A DNA stretch of 64,000 nt from Streptomyces parvus (GCF_014648875.1 NZ_BMRY01000003.1:124001-188000); one strand, 5' to 3'; positions 17,808 to 27,579 are shown, counted from the first letter of the stretch. Translations and numbers: made by a program. The notes: generated by a model not told the origin, from the letters alone.

Positions 17808-17852
17808 GACAGAAGAAACCCCAGGTCAGCGACCCACGGACACCCCGAATCC

Positions 17853-18320
17853 CTAGCCGTACATACGGCGCATCGCGAAGTCGACCATCTGCTCGACGGC
17901 CTTGGCGTCGAAGACCATCCGGTGGTCGCCCTCCATGTCCAGGACGAAGCCGTACCCCGTCGGCAGCAGGTCGATCACCTCGGCCCCGGTGATCACGAAG
18001 TACTTCGACTCCTTGCCCGCGTACCGCCGCAGTTCCTTGAGCGTGGTGAACATCGGGATCACCGGCTGCTGCGTGTTGTGCAGCGCCAGGAAACCGGGGT
18101 TGTCGCCGCGCGGGCAGTAGACCTTCGACGTCGCGAAGATCTGCTGGAAGTCCTCGGCGGAGAGGGAGCCGGTGGTGAAGGCCCGGACCGCGTCGGCCAG
18201 GGAGGGCGGCGACGGTTCGGGATACAGCGGCTGCTCCCCGTAGCCGCCGCCCATCTGACCCATCTGGCCCATCTGACCCATCTGCTGCTGAGCACCAGGG
18301 TTCTGGTCGTAGCCGTACAT
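17853..18320 (-). CDS. SseB-like domain protein with Gln-Met repeats
   Basis: 155 residues. ATG 18320 gives the N-terminus MYGYDQNPG; an upstream in-frame ATG at 18344 is less likely. Residues 10-24 are an MGQ triplet repeat. The SseB fold covers about 45-145 (LALHNTQQPVIPMFTTLKELRRY and MRRMYG at the end). SseB-like proteins in actinobacteria have no settled role; E. coli SseB was linked to serine sensitivity. No strong Shine-Dalgarno is visible, so the mRNA may be leaderless or the start may differ slightly. Confidence 0.75.
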   Translation of the reverse strand: MYGYDQNPGAQQQMGQMGQMGQMGGGYGEQPLYPEPSPPSLADAVRAFTTGSLSAEDFQQIFATSKVYCPRGDNPGFLALHNTQQPVIPMFTTLKELRRYAGKESKYFVITGAEVIDLLPTGYGFVLDMEGDHRMVFDAKAVEQMVDFAMRRMYG

Positions 18321-18487
18321 GCTGCAAAGAGTAATCGGACACATCTACGGCTTGAGGGGTTGCGCCTTATTACTGACGGGTAGCATCATCGGAGAGGTCA
18401 GCTGATAGACCTACGCCTGCCTGTCGCCCGACCGCATCACTCCCCGGGGCGCTGTGGCGCCACTGCTATTGATTACGGAGCCTTCCC

Positions 18488-20314
18488 ATGGGGCACTACA
18501 AGTCGAATCTCCGCGACATCGAGTTCAACCTGTTCGAGGTTCTCGGGCGCGACAAGGTGTACGGCACCGGTCCGTTCGGTGAGATGGACGTCGACACCGC
18601 GAAGAGCATCCTGGACGAGGTCGCCCGCCTCGCGGAGAACGAGCTCGCCGACTCCTTCGCCGACGCCGACCGCAACCCGCCGGTCTTCGACCCGGAGACC
18701 AAGACCGCTCCGGTCCCGGCGAGCTTCAAGAAGTCGTACCAGGCCTTCATGGACTCCGAGTACTGGCGTCTGGGCCTGCCCGAGGAGATCGGCGGCACCA
18801 CCTCGCCCCGCTCCCTGATCTGGGGCTACGCGGAGCTGCTGCTCGGCTCGAACCCGGCCGTGTGGATGTACTCCTCCGGTCCGGCCTTCGCCGGCATCCT
18901 CTTCGAGGAGGGCAACGACGAGCAGAAGAAGATCGCGGAGATCGCCGTCGAGAAGCAGTGGGGCTCGACGATGGTGCTGACCGAGCCGGATGCCGGCTCC
19001 GACGTCGGCGCCGGCCGGACGAAGGCCGTGCAGCAGGAGGACGGCTCCTGGCACATCGAGGGTGTGAAGCGCTTCATCACCTCGGGTGAGCACGACATGT
19101 CCGAGAACATCATCCACTACGTTCTGGCCCGCCCCGAGGGCGCCGGACCGGGCACCAAGGGCCTCTCGCTCTTCATGGTCCCGAAGTTCCACTTCGACTG
19201 GACGACCGGCGAGCTGGGCGAGCGCAACGGCGTGTACGCGACGAACGTCGAGCACAAGATGGGCCTCAAGGCTTCCAACACCTGCGAGATGACGTTCGGT
19301 GACCAGCACCCCGCCAAGGGCTGGCTGATCGGCGACAAGCACGACGGCATCCGCCAGATGTTCCGCATCATCGAGTTCGCCCGCATGATGGTCGGCACGA
19401 AGGCCATCGCGACCCTCTCCACGGGCTACCTGAACGCCCTGGAGTACGCCAAGGAGCGCGTCCAGGGTCCGGACCTGGCGAACTTCATGGACAAGACGGC
19501 GCCCAAGGTCACCATCACGCACCACCCCGACGTGCGCCGCTCGCTCATGACGCAGAAGGCGTACGCCGAGGGCATGCGCTCCCTCGTGCTGTACACCGCC
19601 TCCGTCCAGGACGCGATCCAGGAGCAGGAGGCCGCGGGCGAGGACGCCAAGGCGCTGAACGGCCTCAACGACCTGCTGCTGCCGATCGTGAAGGGCTACG
19701 GCTCCGAGAAGTCCTACGAGCAGCTCGCGCAGTCGCTCCAGACCTTCGGCGGCTCCGGCTACCTCCAGGAGTACCCGGTCGAGCAGTACATCCGGGACGC
19801 CAAGATCGACACCCTCTACGAGGGCACCACGGCGATCCAGGGCCAGGACTTCTTCTTCCGGAAGATCGTCCGTGACCAGGGCGCCTCGCTCAACACGCTC
19901 TCCGAGGAGATCAAGAAGTTCCTCGCGGGCGCCCAGGGCAACGAGGAGCTGGCCCCCGCGCTGGACTCGCTCGCCAAGGCCGCCGTGGACCTGGAGGCGA
20001 TCGTCGGCACGATGATCACCGACCTGACCGCGACCGGCGAGGACGTCAAGAACATCTACAAGGTCGGCCTCAACACGACCCGCCTGCTGATGGCCTCCGG
20101 CGATGTCGTCGTCGGCTACCTGCTGCTCAAGGGCGCGGCCGTGGCGGCCGAGAAGCTGCCGACCGCCTCCGCCAAGGACGTCGCCTTCTACCAGGGCAAG
20201 ATCGCCGCCGCGAAGTTCTTCGCCGCGAACGTCCTGCCGGGCGTCTCGACCGAGCGCGCCCTCGCCGAGTCGATCGACAACTCGCTGATGGAGCTGGACG
20301 AGGCCGCCTTCTAG
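18488..20314 (+). CDS. Acyl-CoA dehydrogenase (FadE5-type)
   Basis: 608 residues, the long FadE type with a C-terminal extension. FAD/substrate-binding motif [15 protein letters not shown] is at about 157-171. The catalytic Glu lies in [14 protein letters not shown]. The mid-domain [16 protein letters not shown] and dimer contact [21 protein letters not shown] are typical. It catalyses the first alpha-beta oxidation of acyl-CoA in beta-oxidation. Upstream TTACTGACGGGTAGC may be an operator or promoter element. A perfect hairpin follows the stop. Long actinobacterial FadE5-like enzymes prefer medium to long chains. Confidence 0.96.
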   Translation: MGHYKSNLRDIEFNLFEVLGRDKVYGTGPFGEMDVDTAKSILDEVARLAENELADSFADADRNPPVFDPETKTAPVPASFKKSYQAFMDSEYWRLGLPEEIGGTTSPRSLIWGYAELLLGSNPAVWMYSSGPAFAGILFEEGNDEQKKIAEIAVEKQWGSTMVLTEPDAGSDVGAGRTKAVQQEDGSWHIEGVKRFITSGEHDMSENIIHYVLARPEGAGPGTKGLSLFMVPKFHFDWTTGELGERNGVYATNVEHKMGLKASNTCEMTFGDQHPAKGWLIGDKHDGIRQMFRIIEFARMMVGTKAIATLSTGYLNALEYAKERVQGPDLANFMDKTAPKVTITHHPDVRRSLMTQKAYAEGMRSLVLYTASVQDAIQEQEAAGEDAKALNGLNDLLLPIVKGYGSEKSYEQLAQSLQTFGGSGYLQEYPVEQYIRDAKIDTLYEGTTAIQGQDFFFRKIVRDQGASLNTLSEEIKKFLAGAQGNEELAPALDSLAKAAVDLEAIVGTMITDLTATGEDVKNIYKVGLNTTRLLMASGDVVVGYLLLKGAAVAAEKLPTASAKDVAFYQGKIAAAKFFAANVLPGVSTERALAESIDNSLMELDEAAF

Positions 20315-20345
20315 GACCTCGCTCGCCCGGCCCGTGGGTCAACCG

Positions 20346-20380
20346 GCGCCGCCACCCGGAATTCTTTCGGGTGGCGGCGC
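20346..20380. terminator. Acyl-CoA dehydrogenase terminator
   Basis: Perfect 13-bp arms GCGCCGCCACCCG / CGGGTGGCGGCGC with a 9-base loop, 31 bp after the stop codon. Confidence 0.85.
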
Positions 20381-20439
20381 TGTCGTATCAGCTGGGTACG
20401 CTGAGTGCACGGCCCAGAATCCCGTCCATGGGAGGAACC

Positions 20440-21051
20440 ATGACCGCCGAGGCACTGCCCGAATCGCTGCACCGTCAGTCGGACGGCTCCAAGTGGCCGG
20501 TCCCGCCTGCGGACGGCTACACCGTGGACGAATTCTTCACGCTTGACCTCCCGCCGCACACCGAGCTGATCGACGGGAGCCTGGTTTTCGTGAGTCCGCA
20601 GCGAAAGTTTCACACGCTGGCGATGTATCTGCTGGAGCAGGGACTGCGCGTCCATGTACCCGGCCATCTGCGCGTACGCCGGGAGATGGCGGTCGTCCTC
20701 GGCAAGCGCAACGCCCCGGAGCCCGATCTGCTCGTTGTGACCGCCACCGCCGACGGAGACCAGCGCACCACCCGCTACCAAGCCTCGGACGTCCTCCTCG
20801 CCGTCGAGGTCGTCTCCCCCGACTCCGAGGACCGCGACCGGGACACCAAGCCCCACAAGTACGCAGCTGCGGGCATCCAGCACTTCTGGCTGGTCGAGAT
20901 GACCGGCGAGAACGACCGCCCCATGGTCATCACCTACGAGCTCGACCCGGTCAACAAGGCCTATGTCTCCACCGGCGTCCACCACGACCGGCTCAAGCTC
21001 TCCGCCCCGTACGACATCGACATCGACCTGACCGCGATCGACGAGCTGTAG
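20440..21051 (+). CDS. Uma2 family protein, second copy
   Basis: 203 residues. ATG 20440 follows GGAGGA at 3-4 nt; an earlier in-frame ATG at 20371 lies in the terminator. Core motifs: HTELIDGSLVFVSPQRKFH, EPDLLVV, and LLAVEVVSPDSEDRDRDTKPHKYAAAGIQHFWLVE, with the PD-(D/E)XK-like Asp, Glu and Lys. Only distantly similar to the copy at 9634, so the two are not a recent duplication. Function is unknown. Confidence 0.85.
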   Translation: MTAEALPESLHRQSDGSKWPVPPADGYTVDEFFTLDLPPHTELIDGSLVFVSPQRKFHTLAMYLLEQGLRVHVPGHLRVRREMAVVLGKRNAPEPDLLVVTATADGDQRTTRYQASDVLLAVEVVSPDSEDRDRDTKPHKYAAAGIQHFWLVEMTGENDRPMVITYELDPVNKAYVSTGVHHDRLKLSAPYDIDIDLTAIDEL

Positions 21052-21125
21052 GCGACGGCCGCACCGGTCCACGGATCTCGCGGTCACCGGATACCGGACC
21101 CCGGGTCCTCGTTACAGTGAAGAAC

Positions 21126-22424
21126 ATGAGTTCCCCTCTCCGGTTCGACCGTGCGCACACCGATGACCTGATGACCTTCCTGGCGGCCAGCCCGTCCCCG
21201 TACCACGCCGTGGCCAACGCCGCCGCCCGGCTGGCGGAGGCCGGTTTCCGGCAGGTCGAGGAGACAGCCGCCTGGGACGGCTCGGCGGGCGGGAAGTACG
21301 TGCTGCGCGGCGGGGCGATCGTCGCCTGGTACGTGCCGGAGGGCGCGCAGGCGCACACCCCGTTCCGGATCGCGGGGGCGCACACCGACTCCCCGAACCT
21401 CCGGGTGAAGCCGCTGCCCGACACCGGGGCGCACGGCTGGCGCCAGATCGCCGTCGAGGTCTACGGCGGCACCCTGCTCAACACCTGGCTCGACCGGGAT
21501 CTGGGCCTCGCCGGGCGGATCTCGCTGCGCGACGGCACCCACCGGCTGGTCAACATCGACCGGGCGCTGCTGCGGGTGCCGCAGCTGGCCGTCCACCTGG
21601 ACCGGTCGGCCAACACGGAAGGGCTCAAGCTCGACCGGCAGAAGCACATGCAGCCGATCTGGGGACTCGGCGATGTGGAGGAGGGCGACCTGATCCGCTT
21701 CGTCGCCGAGGAGGCGGGCGTCGACGCGGAGGACGTCACCGGCTGGGACCTGATGCCGCACGCCATCGAGCCGCCCTCCTACCTGGGCCGGGACCGGGAG
21801 CTGGTGGCCGGGCCCCGGATGGACAACCTCCTCTCGGTGCACGCGGCGACCGCCGCCCTGGCCGCCGTCGCCGCTCTGCCCGACGCCGACCTCCCGTACA
21901 TCCCGGTCTTCGCGGCCTTCGACCACGAGGAGAACGGCTCGCAGTCCGACACCGGCGCGGACGGGCCGCTGCTGGGTTCGGTGCTGGAGCGCTCGGTGTT
22001 CGCACGCGGCGGTACGTTCGAGGACCGCGCCCGCGCCTTCGCGGGAACCGTCTGCCTCTCCTCCGACACCGGCCACGCCGTGCACCCCAACTACGCGGAG
22101 CGGCACGACCCGACGCACCACCCGGTCGCCAACGGCGGGCCGATCCTCAAGGTCAACGTCAACATGCGGTACGCCACCGACGGCAGCGGCCGTGCGGTGT
22201 TCGCCGCGGCCTGCGAGAAGGCGGGCGTGCCGTGGCAGAGCTTCGTGTCCAACAACGCGATGCCCTGCGGCACGACGATCGGACCGATCACCGCCGCCCG
22301 GCACGGCATCCAGACCGTGGACATCGGCGTGGCGATCCTCTCGATGCACAGCGCCCGTGAGCTGTGCGGCGCGGACGACCCGTATCTGCTCGCGAACGCG
22401 CTCACCGCGTTCCTGGCCGGCTGA
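21126..22424 (+). CDS. M18 family aminopeptidase (aspartyl aminopeptidase type)
   Basis: 432 residues. Metal-binding and catalytic motifs are all visible: GAHTDSPNLRVKP, GPRMDNLLS, FDHEENGSQS and MHSARELCG near the C-terminus. M18 enzymes are dinuclear-zinc cytoplasmic exopeptidases that remove N-terminal acidic residues and form large tetrahedral assemblies. ATG 21126 is used; GTG 21117 is possible. No strong Shine-Dalgarno is visible. Length is normal for the family. Confidence 0.93.
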   Translation: MSSPLRFDRAHTDDLMTFLAASPSPYHAVANAAARLAEAGFRQVEETAAWDGSAGGKYVLRGGAIVAWYVPEGAQAHTPFRIAGAHTDSPNLRVKPLPDTGAHGWRQIAVEVYGGTLLNTWLDRDLGLAGRISLRDGTHRLVNIDRALLRVPQLAVHLDRSANTEGLKLDRQKHMQPIWGLGDVEEGDLIRFVAEEAGVDAEDVTGWDLMPHAIEPPSYLGRDRELVAGPRMDNLLSVHAATAALAAVAALPDADLPYIPVFAAFDHEENGSQSDTGADGPLLGSVLERSVFARGGTFEDRARAFAGTVCLSSDTGHAVHPNYAERHDPTHHPVANGGPILKVNVNMRYATDGSGRAVFAAACEKAGVPWQSFVSNNAMPCGTTIGPITAARHGIQTVDIGVAILSMHSARELCGADDPYLLANALTAFLAG

Positions 22425-22527
22425 CCCCAGAACACCCAACCGCTCCCGCGCACATGGTTGTTGCCGGGCCGGGTACGCGAGTCGTACACCGGCCCGGACT
22501 CACCGGGCGGTCGAGGAGGCGGGATTC

Positions 22528-22749
22528 ATGGGACTCGGAGGATGCATCCTCCTGATCGGTGCGGGCGCGATCCTGGCGTTCGCCACCGACTGGAAGATGG
22601 ACACCGTCAACGTCGACCTGGTCGGCTGGATCATGATGCTCGTCGGACTCGTCGGGGTCTTCGTCTACATGAGCATCGCGCGGCGCCGCCGGATGGTCGT
22701 GCCGCCCACCACCACGGTCGTCCAGGACGACCAGCAGCGCTACCAGTAA
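22528..22749 (+). CDS. DUF6458-type small membrane protein
   Basis: 73 residues. ATG 22528 has GAGGAGG upstream. Two membrane helices (MGLGGCILLIGAGAILAFA and VGWIMMLVGLVGVFVYM) are joined by a short polar loop, with a C-terminal arginine cluster (ARRRRM) and a polar tail placing both ends inside. This matches the actinobacterial family DUF6458. Function is unknown. Confidence 0.8.
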   Translation: MGLGGCILLIGAGAILAFATDWKMDTVNVDLVGWIMMLVGLVGVFVYMSIARRRRMVVPPTTTVVQDDQQRYQ

Positions 22750-22761
22750 CGGCGGGCGCTC

Positions 22762-22788
22762 CGGGTCGCCCCGCGCAGGGGCGACCCG
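22762..22788. terminator. Bidirectional hairpin
   Basis: 11-bp arms CGGGTCGCCCC / GGGGCGACCCG with a 5-base loop, between the convergent DUF6458 and NHL-thioredoxin genes. Confidence 0.8.
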
Positions 22789-22797
22789 TCCGGCGCG

Positions 22798-24615
22798 TCA
22801 GCCCTGCTCGTCCATCCCCGCGAGCACCAGCGCCAGCCGGGATTCGCCCTCCGCCGTGACGCGGACCGGCACCCCCCAGTCCTGCTGGTGCACATGGCAG
22901 GCCGGGTACTCGTTGGCCGGGTCGTCGTCGCAGGACGCCGCCATCGCGGAGACGTGCAGTACGCCCTCGGTGACCCCGTCCGCGAGGACCAGGTCGCGCC
23001 CGAGGTCCGTTCCCGCGCCGGAGCCGTCCGCCAGCAGTTCGGGCGGGGTGGCGGAGACCAGGAGCCGGGTCGAGGGACCGTAGCGGGTGTCCAGCTTCTG
23101 TCCGGCCGGCGCCTGGAAGACCACGTCGAGGCGGAGGGTGCCCGGGGCGATCTCGGTGGCGGCCCGCTGGGTGCGGTGCGCCTGGTCGGCGACCTGGACC
23201 GCCTCCTCGGGCAGCCGGAGGCGGGTCAGCCGGTGGCGGGCCGACTCGACGACGACGAGATCGCCGTCGACCAGCACCGCGTCGCTGGGCTCGCGGACAT
23301 CGGTGGCCAGCGTGGTCACCTCCCCGGACGCCGGGTCGTACCGGCGCAGGGCGTGGTTGTACGTGTCGCTGATCGCGACGGACCCGTCGGGCAGCGCGGT
23401 GACGCCGATCGGGTGCTGGAGGAGCGCCTGTTCGGCGGCCCCGTCCCGGTGGCCGAAGTCGAAGAGGCCGGTCCCGACGGCGGTGTGGACGTGCTCGTCG
23501 CGGTCGACCCAGCGCAGCGCGGAGGTCTCCGAGTCGGCGACCCAGAGCCGCTCCCCGTCGGCGGAGACGGCGAGCCCGGACGGCTGGGCGAACCAGGCCT
23601 CGGCGGCCGGCCCGTCGACCAGGCCCTCGTTGGTGGTACCGGCGGCGACGCCCACGGTGCCGCTCTCGGGGTCGTACGTCCACAGCTGGTGCACACCCGC
23701 CATGGCGATCCACAGCCGGTCGCCGAACCAGGCGAGGTCCCACGGCGAGGAGAGGTCCACCTCGCGTGCCGGGCCGCTGGTCGGGGTCCCCTGCCACCAC
23801 TGGCGGCCGGTCCCGGCGAGGGTGCTGGTCACCCCGGTCGTGAGGTCCAGGGCGCGGATCGCGTGGTTGACGGTGTCCGCGACGGCGACGCGGCCGTCCG
23901 GGAGCACGGCGAGCCCCTGCGGTTCGCTGAACCGGGCCTCGTCCGGGCCGCCGTCGGTCAACCCGCGTTCGCCGGTGCCGAAGTGACGTCGTACGGTCTC
24001 GCCGTCCGCGTCCAGCTCGACCAGGCGGTGCCGGGTGGTGTCGGAGACCAGGAAGCCGCCGTCCGGCAGGAGCAGCGCCTTGCCGGGGAAGCGCAGATGC
24101 GTGGCGACGGGTTCGGGCGCGACGTAGGGGCCGTCGCCCCGGCGGAGCGTGCCCTTGGCCGCGTGCTCGGTCTCCAGCTCCTCGACGAGCTTCTCGATGG
24201 CGTGCGCGTGGCCCTCGCCCGCGTGCTGGGCGACGACGTAGCCCTCGGGGTCGATCACGACGAGCGTCGGCCAGGCGCGGACGGCATACTGCTTCCAGGT
24301 GGCCAGCTCGGGGTCGTCGAGGACGGGGTGGTGGACCTCGTAGCGCTCGACGGCGTCGACGACGGCCTGGTGCTCGGCCTCGTGGACGAACTTGGGCGAG
24401 TGGACGCCGATGATCACCACGGTGTCGCGGTGCTTCTCCTCCAGCTCGCGCAGCTCGTCCAGGACATGCAGACAGTTCACACAGCAGAACGTCCAGAAGT
24501 CGAGGATGACGATGCGTCCTCGCAGGTCAGCGAGGGTGTACTGCTGGTCGCCTGTATTGAGCCAGCCGCCCTTGCCGATGAGTTCGGGGGCGCGGACGCG
24601 TGCACGTGTTGCCAT
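22798..24615 (-). CDS. Thioredoxin-like protein with NHL propeller
   Basis: 605 residues. The N-terminal thioredoxin fold (about 1-150) has WTFCCVNCLH, a CxxC redox pair (CVNC), followed by IGVHSPKFVHE and a cis-Pro loop (RAWPTLVVIDPEG). Residues 180-490 form an NHL beta-propeller with repeats such as GFLVSDTTRHRLVELD and GRVAVADTVNHAIRALD. A C-terminal beta-sandwich follows. This architecture matches NHLRC2-like proteins of bacteria and animals. Cytoplasmic by lack of a signal peptide. ATG 24615 is 64 bp from the divergent LOR gene. Confidence 0.92.
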   Translation of the reverse strand: MATRARVRAPELIGKGGWLNTGDQQYTLADLRGRIVILDFWTFCCVNCLHVLDELRELEEKHRDTVVIIGVHSPKFVHEAEHQAVVDAVERYEVHHPVLDDPELATWKQYAVRAWPTLVVIDPEGYVVAQHAGEGHAHAIEKLVEELETEHAAKGTLRRGDGPYVAPEPVATHLRFPGKALLLPDGGFLVSDTTRHRLVELDADGETVRRHFGTGERGLTDGGPDEARFSEPQGLAVLPDGRVAVADTVNHAIRALDLTTGVTSTLAGTGRQWWQGTPTSGPAREVDLSSPWDLAWFGDRLWIAMAGVHQLWTYDPESGTVGVAAGTTNEGLVDGPAAEAWFAQPSGLAVSADGERLWVADSETSALRWVDRDEHVHTAVGTGLFDFGHRDGAAEQALLQHPIGVTALPDGSVAISDTYNHALRRYDPASGEVTTLATDVREPSDAVLVDGDLVVVESARHRLTRLRLPEEAVQVADQAHRTQRAATEIAPGTLRLDVVFQAPAGQKLDTRYGPSTRLLVSATPPELLADGSGAGTDLGRDLVLADGVTEGVLHVSAMAASCDDDPANEYPACHVHQQDWGVPVRVTAEGESRLALVLAGMDEQG

Positions 24616-24679
24616 GTCACCAGTCAACACCGTCCCGGCCTGCGCGCATTCCGCCGGGCCCCGGGGGAACCTGTGCCCC

Positions 24680-25171
24680 ATGAGACTTCTCGTACGTGAG
24701 CGGCTGTTCGCCATCGGCGACGACTACTGGATCGAGGACGACGGGGGCCGCAAGGTCTTCCTGGTCGACGGCAAGGCGATGCGACTGCGCGACACCTTCG
24801 AGCTGAAGGACGCCGACGGCCGGGTCCTGGTCGAGCTGCGGCAGAAACTGATCAGCCTGCGCGACACGATGCTCATCGAGCGGGGCGGCGAGGAGCTGGC
24901 CAAGGTCAAGCGCAAGCGGCTGTCACTGCTCCGCAACCACTACCGGGTGACGCTGGTGGACGGTACGGAACTGGACGTCAGCGGCAAGATCCTGGACCGC
25001 GAGTTCGCCATCGAGTACGACGGTGAGCTGCTGGCCCAGATCTCGCGCCGCTGGCTGACCCTCCGGGACACGTACGGCATCGACGTCGTCCGGGACGACG
25101 CCGACACCGCGCTGCTCATCGCCGTGGCGATGTGCGTGATCGTGCTGGCGGAGAAGGAGAGCGAGGGCTGA
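24680..25171 (+). CDS. LURP-one-related (LOR) / scramblase-like protein
   Basis: 163 residues. The beta-rich LOR fold is evident from alternating strands: RLFAIGDDYWIEDDGGRKVFLVDGKAMRLRDTFELKD, then DVSGKILDREFAIEYDGELLAQISRRWLTLRDTYGIDV. The tail ends in a hydrophobic stretch (TALLIAVAMCVIVLA) that matches the buried C-terminal helix of Tubby/scramblase-type folds. Function in bacteria is unknown. No strong Shine-Dalgarno is visible upstream of the ATG. A parS site follows 26 bp after the stop. Confidence 0.85.
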   Translation: MRLLVRERLFAIGDDYWIEDDGGRKVFLVDGKAMRLRDTFELKDADGRVLVELRQKLISLRDTMLIERGGEELAKVKRKRLSLLRNHYRVTLVDGTELDVSGKILDREFAIEYDGELLAQISRRWLTLRDTYGIDVVRDDADTALLIAVAMCVIVLAEKESEG

Positions 25172-25197
25172 GTCCCGCCGGTCGCGGCGGCCCGGTT

Positions 25198-25211
25198 GTT
25201 TCACGTGAAAC
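25198..25211. promoter_or_regulatory. parS site 3 (ParB-binding)
   Basis: Perfect GTTTCACGTGAAAC in the gap between two convergent genes, the same placement as site 1. Confidence 0.93.
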
Positions 25212-25235
25212 GTGGAGCCCTCCGAGCCCGCCCGG

Positions 25236-25634
25236 TCAGGGTGCGACACGCCCCGCCTGCCGCGCCGCCGCCCGCCGGTCCGCCTGGACGAAGGCCGCCG
25301 CCGTCAGGGCGACCGTGGCCGCGAAGGAGACCGCGAGGGCCGGGTTGAGCCAGGACGGGACGACCCCACTGGTGAACTCCCGGCCGTCGGTGGTGCGGCA
25401 CAGGACGTCCACCGGAATGAACCGCATGTCGTGCGTCTCCACCCGGGCGCCCTCCGGCAGGTCGGACGCGTACCGGCACTGGTGCATGGGCGTCGAGTCC
25501 GCTCCCGACCCGACCTCGCTGACCGCGAAACCGGCCAGGAGAAGGCCGAGGAGGTAGAGGAGCACCGTGGCCGAGGCGGCGGAGATCGCCGTGCCACGGA
25601 GCAACGTCGATTCGGCACTGCCCTGCTCAGCCAT
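25236..25634 (-). CDS. Small membrane protein, unknown
   Basis: 132 residues from ATG 25634. Two membrane helices (about 15-38, SAASATVLLYLLGLLLAGFA, and about 100-122) flank an extracytoplasmic loop of about 60 residues containing two cysteines (MHQCRY and DVLCRTTDG) that could form a disulfide. The tail is basic (QADRRAAARQAG). No family is recognised. It lies downstream of the amidase gene on the same strand, 65 bp away. Confidence 0.7.
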   Translation of the reverse strand: MAEQGSAESTLLRGTAISAASATVLLYLLGLLLAGFAVSEVGSGADSTPMHQCRYASDLPEGARVETHDMRFIPVDVLCRTTDGREFTSGVVPSWLNPALAVSFAATVALTAAAFVQADRRAAARQAGRVAP

Positions 25635-25699
25635 GGCGCTCACTGTAGACAGGGCGTCGCGACCGAGACAGGGCGTCGCGACCGCCACCACGGCAGCCC

Positions 25700-26491
25700 T
25701 CAGAGCGGTGGCGTGAGCCCCAGGCGGCGGTCCTTCAGGGCCGGGAACTGCTCCCGGGTCGCGCGTACCTTGTCCGCGTCCAGCTCGACGGTCAGGACCT
25801 CCTCGTCCGCGCCCGCCTGGGCCAGCACCTCGCCCCACGGGTCGACGACGATGCTGTGGCCGGCCTGCTGGATGTCGCCGTGGGTGCCCGCCGTGCCGAC
25901 GGCGAGCACGTACGCCTGGTTCTCCACGGCGCGGGCCTGCGCCAGCAGCGTCCAGTGGGAGCGGCGGCGCTCCGGCCAGCCCGCCGCGACGACGAGCGTC
26001 TCGGCGCCCGCGTCGACCAGCCCCCGGAACTGCTCGGGGAAGCGGAGGTCGTAACAGGTGGCGAGGCCCAGGGTGGTGTCCGGCAGGGCGACGGTCACGA
26101 GCTCCTCGCCCGCGCCCATCATCACCGCCTCGCCCTGGTCGAAACCGAAGCGGTGGATCTTCCGGTAGGCGGCCACGCGCTCGCCCTCGGGCGAGAAGAC
26201 CAGGCTGGTGTTGTACAGGGTGCCGTCGTCCGCGCGTTCGACGAAGGAGCCCGCGTGCAGCCAGACACCGGCCTCGGCCGCCGCCTTCGCCATCGCCTCG
26301 TGCGTGGGGCCCTCCAGCGGCTCGGCCTCCGCCTCGAAGGAGGTGTAGGCGAACGCCCCGACCGGCCAGAGCTCGGGAAGAACCACCAGGTCAGAGCCGC
26401 GCTGGGCGACCACCAGAGAGGCCGCTCGTACTCTGCGGGCCTCGACGGATTCGTCCGGGTCCACTGCGATCTGGATGAGGGAGGCGCGCAC
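25700..26491 (-). CDS. Carbon-nitrogen hydrolase (nitrilase superfamily)
   Basis: 263 residues. The catalytic triad is intact: Glu40 (VVLPELWP), Lys111 (YRKIHRFGF) and Cys146 (GLATCYDLRFPE). The fold runs from RASLIQIAVDPDE through VVDPWGEVLAQAG near the C-terminus. Actinobacterial members near this size resemble omega-amidases and Nit-type amidases that hydrolyse small amides such as alpha-ketoglutaramate or deaminated glutathione. The exact substrate is not readable from sequence. GTG start. Confidence 0.93.
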   Translation of the reverse strand: MRASLIQIAVDPDESVEARRVRAASLVVAQRGSDLVVLPELWPVGAFAYTSFEAEAEPLEGPTHEAMAKAAAEAGVWLHAGSFVERADDGTLYNTSLVFSPEGERVAAYRKIHRFGFDQGEAVMMGAGEELVTVALPDTTLGLATCYDLRFPEQFRGLVDAGAETLVVAAGWPERRRSHWTLLAQARAVENQAYVLAVGTAGTHGDIQQAGHSIVVDPWGEVLAQAGADEEVLTVELDADKVRATREQFPALKDRRLGLTPPL

Positions 26492-26692
26492 ACTACCACC
26501 GTCCTGGCATTCAAGCCGTCAACACGGGCCTACGATCGTCACACGAAAGCACTGCCGGGGTGCCTGCTCGCAGCGTAACTTAGCCACCGAACCTCCCACG
26601 CAGCTCGCCGACAGTGCCGTCAGAGCCGGCCCACCCGCCAGCACTCCCTGCTCTCTCCAGCCCATGCACCGCAGAACCGCACGAGGGGTCCC

Positions 26693-27517
26693 GTGACCGT
26701 CCATCCCAGCCTCCAGCCCTACACCGACGCCGCGACCCACTCCATCGAGGCGATAGCCGAGCTGGTGAAGCCCCTCGCCGAGAGCGAGTGGAACCGACGT
26801 ACGCCCTGCCCGGGGTGGTCGGTGCGCGACATCGTGTCGCACGTCATCGGCATGGAGTGCGAGATGCTCGGCGATCCCCGGCCGATCCACACCCTGCCGC
26901 GCGACCTGTACCACGTACAGAGCGACTTCGCCCGGTACATGGAGATGCAGGTCGACGTCCGGCGGCACCACACCTCCCCGGAGATCACCGCCGAGCTGGA
27001 GTACGTCCTCATCCGCCGGGCCCGCCAGATCCGCAACGAGTCGCGCAGCCCCGAGACCAAGGTCCGCGCTCCTCTGGGCGCCGAGCAGACCCTCGAAACG
27101 GCACTGAATCTGCGGGCCTTCGACGTGTGGGTGCACGAGCAGGATCTGCGGAGCACGCTGGGGCAGCCGGGGAACCTGGACTCCCCCGGCGCCCTGATCA
27201 CCCGGGACATGCTGCTCGCCGGGTTGCCGAAGGTGGTCGCCAAGAGCGCGGGCGCGCCGGCCAACTCGGCGGTCGTCTTCGACGTGCACGGCCCGGTGGA
27301 GTTCCTGCGGACGGTCCGGGTCGACGCGGAGGGCCGCGGCTCGATCGACGGCGCGCCGTCGCTGGGCCCGGCCGTGACGCTGTCGCTGGACTGGGAGACG
27401 TACGTCCGCCTCGCCTGCGGCCGGGTCCGTCCCGCGGCCGTCGCCGACCGGATCAAGATCGAGGGCGACCAGGAGCTGGCCGCCGCGATCCTGGACAACT
27501 TCGCCGTGACCCCGTGA
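26693..27517 (+). CDS. DinB-like / mycothiol-dependent maleylpyruvate isomerase family
   Basis: 274 residues, GTG start with GAGGGG upstream. The N-terminal four-helix DinB-like domain has the metal ligands expected of the family: His in VRDIVSHVIGME, then the FDVWVHEQDLR helix with Glu and His. A C-terminal SCP-like domain follows (about 165-265). Mycothiol-dependent enzymes of this fold include maleylpyruvate isomerase and mycothiol S-transferases. Most Streptomyces paralogues have no known substrate. Divergent from the amidase gene. Confidence 0.88.
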   Translation: MTVHPSLQPYTDAATHSIEAIAELVKPLAESEWNRRTPCPGWSVRDIVSHVIGMECEMLGDPRPIHTLPRDLYHVQSDFARYMEMQVDVRRHHTSPEITAELEYVLIRRARQIRNESRSPETKVRAPLGAEQTLETALNLRAFDVWVHEQDLRSTLGQPGNLDSPGALITRDMLLAGLPKVVAKSAGAPANSAVVFDVHGPVEFLRTVRVDAEGRGSIDGAPSLGPAVTLSLDWETYVRLACGRVRPAAVADRIKIEGDQELAAAILDNFAVTP

Positions 27518-27536
27518 CCCCGTTACCGCTTCACGG

Positions 27537-27579
27537 GCACGTGCCCGCGCCTCGGAGTGAGGGCTACGCGGGCACGTGC
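27537..27579. terminator. Hairpin between convergent genes
   Basis: 13-bp arms GCACGTGCCCGCG / CGCGGGCACGTGC around a 17-base loop. The right arm runs into the 3' end of the MFS gene. Confidence 0.75.

Noticed and set aside
18361..18400. TTACTGACGGGTAGC as a defined operator for the acyl-CoA dehydrogenase
   Set aside because: Only a weak palindrome. I cannot tie it to a known regulator with confidence.
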